From positions 107,001-171,000 of the forward strand of contig JAQJDB010000005.1 of the NCBI GenBank assembly GCA_032139905.1: 64,000 nucleotides of DNA, read 5' to 3'. Position numbers and translations under genes: made by a program. The notes beneath the pieces were generated by a model. That model searched no databases. It saw only the letters and a program-made list of their open reading frames with translations, and was not told the origin of the DNA. The stretch's first letter is position 1. Each line of letters starts with the position of its first letter. This DNA is from Nitrospira sp. MA-1 (lineage in GTDB: Bacteria; Nitrospirota; Nitrospiria; Nitrospirales; UBA8639). Below are positions 61,376 through 64,000 of this stretch, piece by piece.

Positions 61376-62635
61376 TTATGTCTTAGTACCAGATTCCCAG
61401 CGGTCGATGACGGCGGCGCCGACGGCATCACCCCAGACATTCACGGCGGTTCGGCAGCGATCCAGAAACCAGTCTACCACCAAAATCAGTGAAATCCCTT
61501 CAATGGGCAGATCCACGGCTTTCAAAACGATAACCATCGTGACCAGACCCGCTTCCGGGATTCCAGCTGCGCCAATGGCGGAGAGTGTCGCGGTGACCAG
61601 GACGATAAGCGTTTCACCCAATCCCAACTCGATGCCATAGGTCTGTGCGATAAACATGGCTGCGACTGCTTCATAGAGGGCGGTCCCATTCATGTTGATC
61701 GTGGCGCCCAGTGGGACCACAAAACTTACCACACGTCGGGACACCCCGGCTTCTTCGATCAGACTTTCCATCGTCAAAGGGAGGGTGGCCGAACTCGAAC
61801 TTGTCGAGAAGGCGGTCATGAGCGGCGTGGTCATCGCTTTCGCATAGGAAGGAACCGATTGCTTTCCCAATATTCGTAATGCCAAGGGAAGGATCAAGAA
61901 CCCATGAATGCCGAGGGCGATAAGTACCGTAGCGACATAGGTGCCCAGGCTGGAGAGCTGGGGCCAAAAACCTGAAAATCCACCTGCCTCTCCCAATCGC
62001 CCTGCAATCAAGGCTCCGATTCCCACCGGTGCCACCCACATCAGTAGATGGACGATGGCCATCATGGCATCGTTTATTCCTTCGAATAAGCGAATGACCA
62101 GGATGCCTTTTTCTCCGATGGTGGTAAGGACGCCACCAAAAATTAGCGCGAAGACAATCAACGGTAAGATTTGCGTTTCCGCCATAGCGGCAAACAGGTT
62201 TTTTGGCACTAAGCTGGTCAGAATAGTTTCGAACAGCTCAACGAGGGAGGTCGGTTGGTCCTTCATCTGTAAGGAAACTTCCGATGGCGGAGCCGGGGCG
62301 GTTCCGTTGGGTAGTTGCTCGAGTGGCACCCCGGGATGAAGAACAATCACCAGGATCAATCCGACCAAGACGGCCAGGCCCGTGGTGGTCATGAAGAACA
62401 GCACGGTTCGAATGCCGAGAGGTCCCAATTGTCGAACATCACCCAAACTGGCGATTCCCACAATCATGGAACTCACTACCAATGGCACGACAAGCGCAAA
62501 TAACGCCTGAAGAAATAGATCACCCAGGAATTGGATGCCCAATCCAAAGGACGGGAAAAGACCTCCCAGCAGGATACCTGTGAAAATCCCAAGCAGCATG
62601 CCGATCAACAGGTTGTGGGGGCCGGAGGTCTTCAA
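61376..62635 (-). CDS. Dicarboxylate/amino acid:cation symporter
   Basis: This 419-residue membrane protein of the DAACS family has the serine-rich loop AFSTSSSSATLPLTMES, the GATINMNGTALYEAVAAMF motif and a following helix with GIPEAGLVTMVIVLKAVDLP. These line the Na+/H+-coupled substrate site for glutamate, aspartate or C4-dicarboxylates. The substrate cannot be decided from sequence. It has about eight helices and two re-entrant loops. It lies downstream of gcvP on the same strand. Confidence 0.92.
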   Translation of the reverse strand: MKTSGPHNLLIGMLLGIFTGILLGGLFPSFGLGIQFLGDLFLQALFALVVPLVVSSMIVGIASLGDVRQLGPLGIRTVLFFMTTTGLAVLVGLILVIVLHPGVPLEQLPNGTAPAPPSEVSLQMKDQPTSLVELFETILTSLVPKNLFAAMAETQILPLIVFALIFGGVLTTIGEKGILVIRLFEGINDAMMAIVHLLMWVAPVGIGALIAGRLGEAGGFSGFWPQLSSLGTYVATVLIALGIHGFLILPLALRILGKQSVPSYAKAMTTPLMTAFSTSSSSATLPLTMESLIEEAGVSRRVVSFVVPLGATINMNGTALYEAVAAMFIAQTYGIELGLGETLIVLVTATLSAIGAAGIPEAGLVTMVIVLKAVDLPIEGISLILVVDWFLDRCRTAVNVWGDAVGAAVIDRWESGTKT

Positions 62636-62701
62636 ATGACTAGGCCTGGTTAGTTATAGGGAGAGAGACTAGATGGAGTTCTCGTATGGCAAGCCAGTGA
62701 T

Positions 62702-64000
62702 TTAGGAAGGATAGGATTCCATGGGTGGACAGGTACAGACCAAATTTCGATCTCCATAAACGTTATCGATTCTGGATACGGATGGCCAAAATTTATGCTG
62801 CCGTAACCAGGGAGCTGGAAATGCAGCGGTTTCGCGGGTATAGGGGTGTGGCCATTCGGATTGGGCGATGACCTCAATAGTATGAGGCGCATGTTTTAAG
62901 GGATTATTGTCGCGAGGGAGGTGTCCCTCCTCAATCTCGGCAATTTCCTGGCGGATCAGGATGAGTGCGTCGCAATACCGGTCTAATTCCACCTTGGATT
63001 CACTTTCGGTCGGCTCGATCATCAGGGTTCCGGGGACCGGCCACGAAATCGTGGGAGCATGGAATCCAAAGTCCATGAGCCGTTTGGCCACATCTTCGAC
63101 TTCTACCTCTGCGGATTTTTTGAAAGGTCGCAGGTCTAAGATAAATTCGTGAGCCGCCATGCCGTTTTTCCCGGTAAAAAGCACAGGATAATATTTAATC
63201 AATCGGCTGGCCATATAGTTGGCATTTAAGATGGCCACTTGCGTGGCTTTTGTCAGTCCCTCACTGCCCATGAGTTTGATAAAGACCCACGAGATAGGAA
63301 GAATATTCGGGCTGCCATACGGAGCAGCGGCGATGGGACCAATGCCTTTTGATCCTCCCACCTTGGCCAAGGGATGACCTGGTAGAAAAGGAGCCAAGTG
63401 GGGTGCGACGGCAATGGGGCCCATCCCTGGGCCTCCTCCACCGTGGGGGATGCAGAAGGTTTTATGCAGGTTGAGATGACACACATCGGCGCCAATCGCA
63501 CCTGGGCGGACCAGGCCAACCATGGCATTCATATTGGCACCATCCAAATAGACTTGGCCTCCGTGCGTATGGAGGATTTCACAGACCTTGCGAATGCCTT
63601 CTTCAAACACGCCATGGGTGGAAGGGTAGGTGACCATCAAGCAGGCCAGGGTGTCATGGTATTGGGCTGACTTGGCTTCTAAATCAGGAATGTCGATGTT
63701 TCCATGGTTATCACAGGCGACAGGGACGACCTTCAGTCCGGCGATGACCGCACTCGCAGGGTTGGTCCCATGCGCCGATACCGGAATGAGGCAGATATTC
63801 CGTTGTCCTTGCCCCCGCTCCTCCTGATAGGCCCGGATAACCATCAACCCGGCATATTCCCCCTGCGAACCGGCGTTGGGTTGCAGTGAAACAGCCTCAA
63901 ATCCGGTGATCTCGGCGAGCCATGCTTCCAAGTGTTGAAACAACAACTGATACCCTTGCGCCTGATCGCTGGGGGCAAAAGGGTGTAGCCGACTGAATTC
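62702..64000 (-). CDS. gcvP: Glycine dehydrogenase (decarboxylating), C-terminal part, cut by window edge
   Basis: The 432 codons visible run off the right edge in frame, so this is the C-terminal portion of the P protein. It carries the pyridoxal-phosphate lysine segment [23 protein letters not shown], preceded by [14 protein letters not shown] and [14 protein letters not shown]. The end [16 protein letters not shown] is the normal terminus. It decarboxylates glycine and loads the aminomethyl group onto GcvH. The gene cannot be judged complete from this window. A split gcvPA/gcvPB arrangement is possible. Confidence 0.95.
   Translation of the reverse strand, partial: EFSRLHPFAPSDQAQGYQLLFQHLEAWLAEITGFEAVSLQPNAGSQGEYAGLMVIRAYQEERGQGQRNICLIPVSAHGTNPASAVIAGLKVVPVACDNHGNIDIPDLEAKSAQYHDTLACLMVTYPSTHGVFEEGIRKVCEILHTHGGQVYLDGANMNAMVGLVRPGAIGADVCHLNLHKTFCIPHGGGGPGMGPIAVAPHLAPFLPGHPLAKVGGSKGIGPIAAAPYGSPNILPISWVFIKLMGSEGLTKATQVAILNANYMASRLIKYYPVLFTGKNGMAAHEFILDLRPFKKSAEVEVEDVAKRLMDFGFHAPTISWPVPGTLMIEPTESESKVELDRYCDALILIRQEIAEIEEGHLPRDNNPLKHAPHTIEVIAQSEWPHPYTRETAAFPAPWLRQHKFWPSVSRIDNVYGDRNLVCTCPPMESYPS

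Overview
The window comes from a nitrite-oxidising bacterium of the genus Nitrospira. The key evidence is an adjacent pair at 39946-44764: a 1145-residue molybdopterin oxidoreductase with a twin-arginine signal, and a 429-residue iron-sulfur subunit. Both have the features of the periplasmic nitrite oxidoreductase NxrA and NxrB of Nitrospira. A fused glycine/sarcosine/dimethylglycine methyltransferase and a BCCT transporter side by side suggest a salt-exposed, possibly marine or brackish, strain. The species cannot be named from the sequence.

Layout. 1-6 kb is accessory DNA: an IS30 transposase cut by the window edge, an HNH-like protein, an AbiJ-like abortive-infection protein, a HigBA toxin-antitoxin pair, exonuclease III, and a MazF-type toxin with its antitoxin. 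6-21 kb is housekeeping: DNA polymerase I, an AsmA protein, an orphan response regulator, the tesA/ybbA/ybbP block in the same divergent arrangement as in E. coli, a double-CDGSH protein, a ChaN-like lipoprotein, tRNA-Gly(GCC) and UDP-glucose dehydrogenase. 21.5-25.3 kb holds four consecutive HEAT-repeat genes, and a fifth lies at 30.6-32 kb. Between them are the osmoadaptation genes, plus the decayed tail of a second BCCT gene. 32-35 kb has a secreted phosphatase-like protein that lacks expected metal ligands, a small exported partner, and an alpha/beta-hydrolase-like protein with glycine where the nucleophile should be. 35.3-39.3 kb holds the three-gene proton-translocating transhydrogenase, ribosomal protein S21 and endonuclease III.

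nxrAB follows a 650-bp AT-rich leader. A 16-bp hairpin with a GUAA loop lies between nxrA and nxrB, and a strong intrinsic terminator follows nxrB. A broken IS3 element lies just downstream. 48-54 kb is a tight same-strand run: DUF502, GNAT, a DmpA-type peptidase, FIST, FKBP, gcvT and NUDIX. 54-59 kb has an RmlD-like protein, a 1.3-kb stretch without a convincing gene, two orphan receiver proteins, a CBS pair and a double-TerB protein. At 59.2-61.3 kb two about 195-bp inverted copies of a dispersed repeat flank a frameshifted SEC-C gene. The window ends with a dicarboxylate/amino-acid symporter and the C-terminal part of glycine dehydrogenase gcvP.

How the genes fit together. NxrAB supplies electrons from nitrite. 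The transhydrogenase can use proton-motive force to make NADPH, which matters for an organism whose electron donor has a high redox potential. Glycine metabolism is represented by gcvT, gcvP and the glycine-consuming betaine synthase. Starts and functions were judged by reading; no database search was run.
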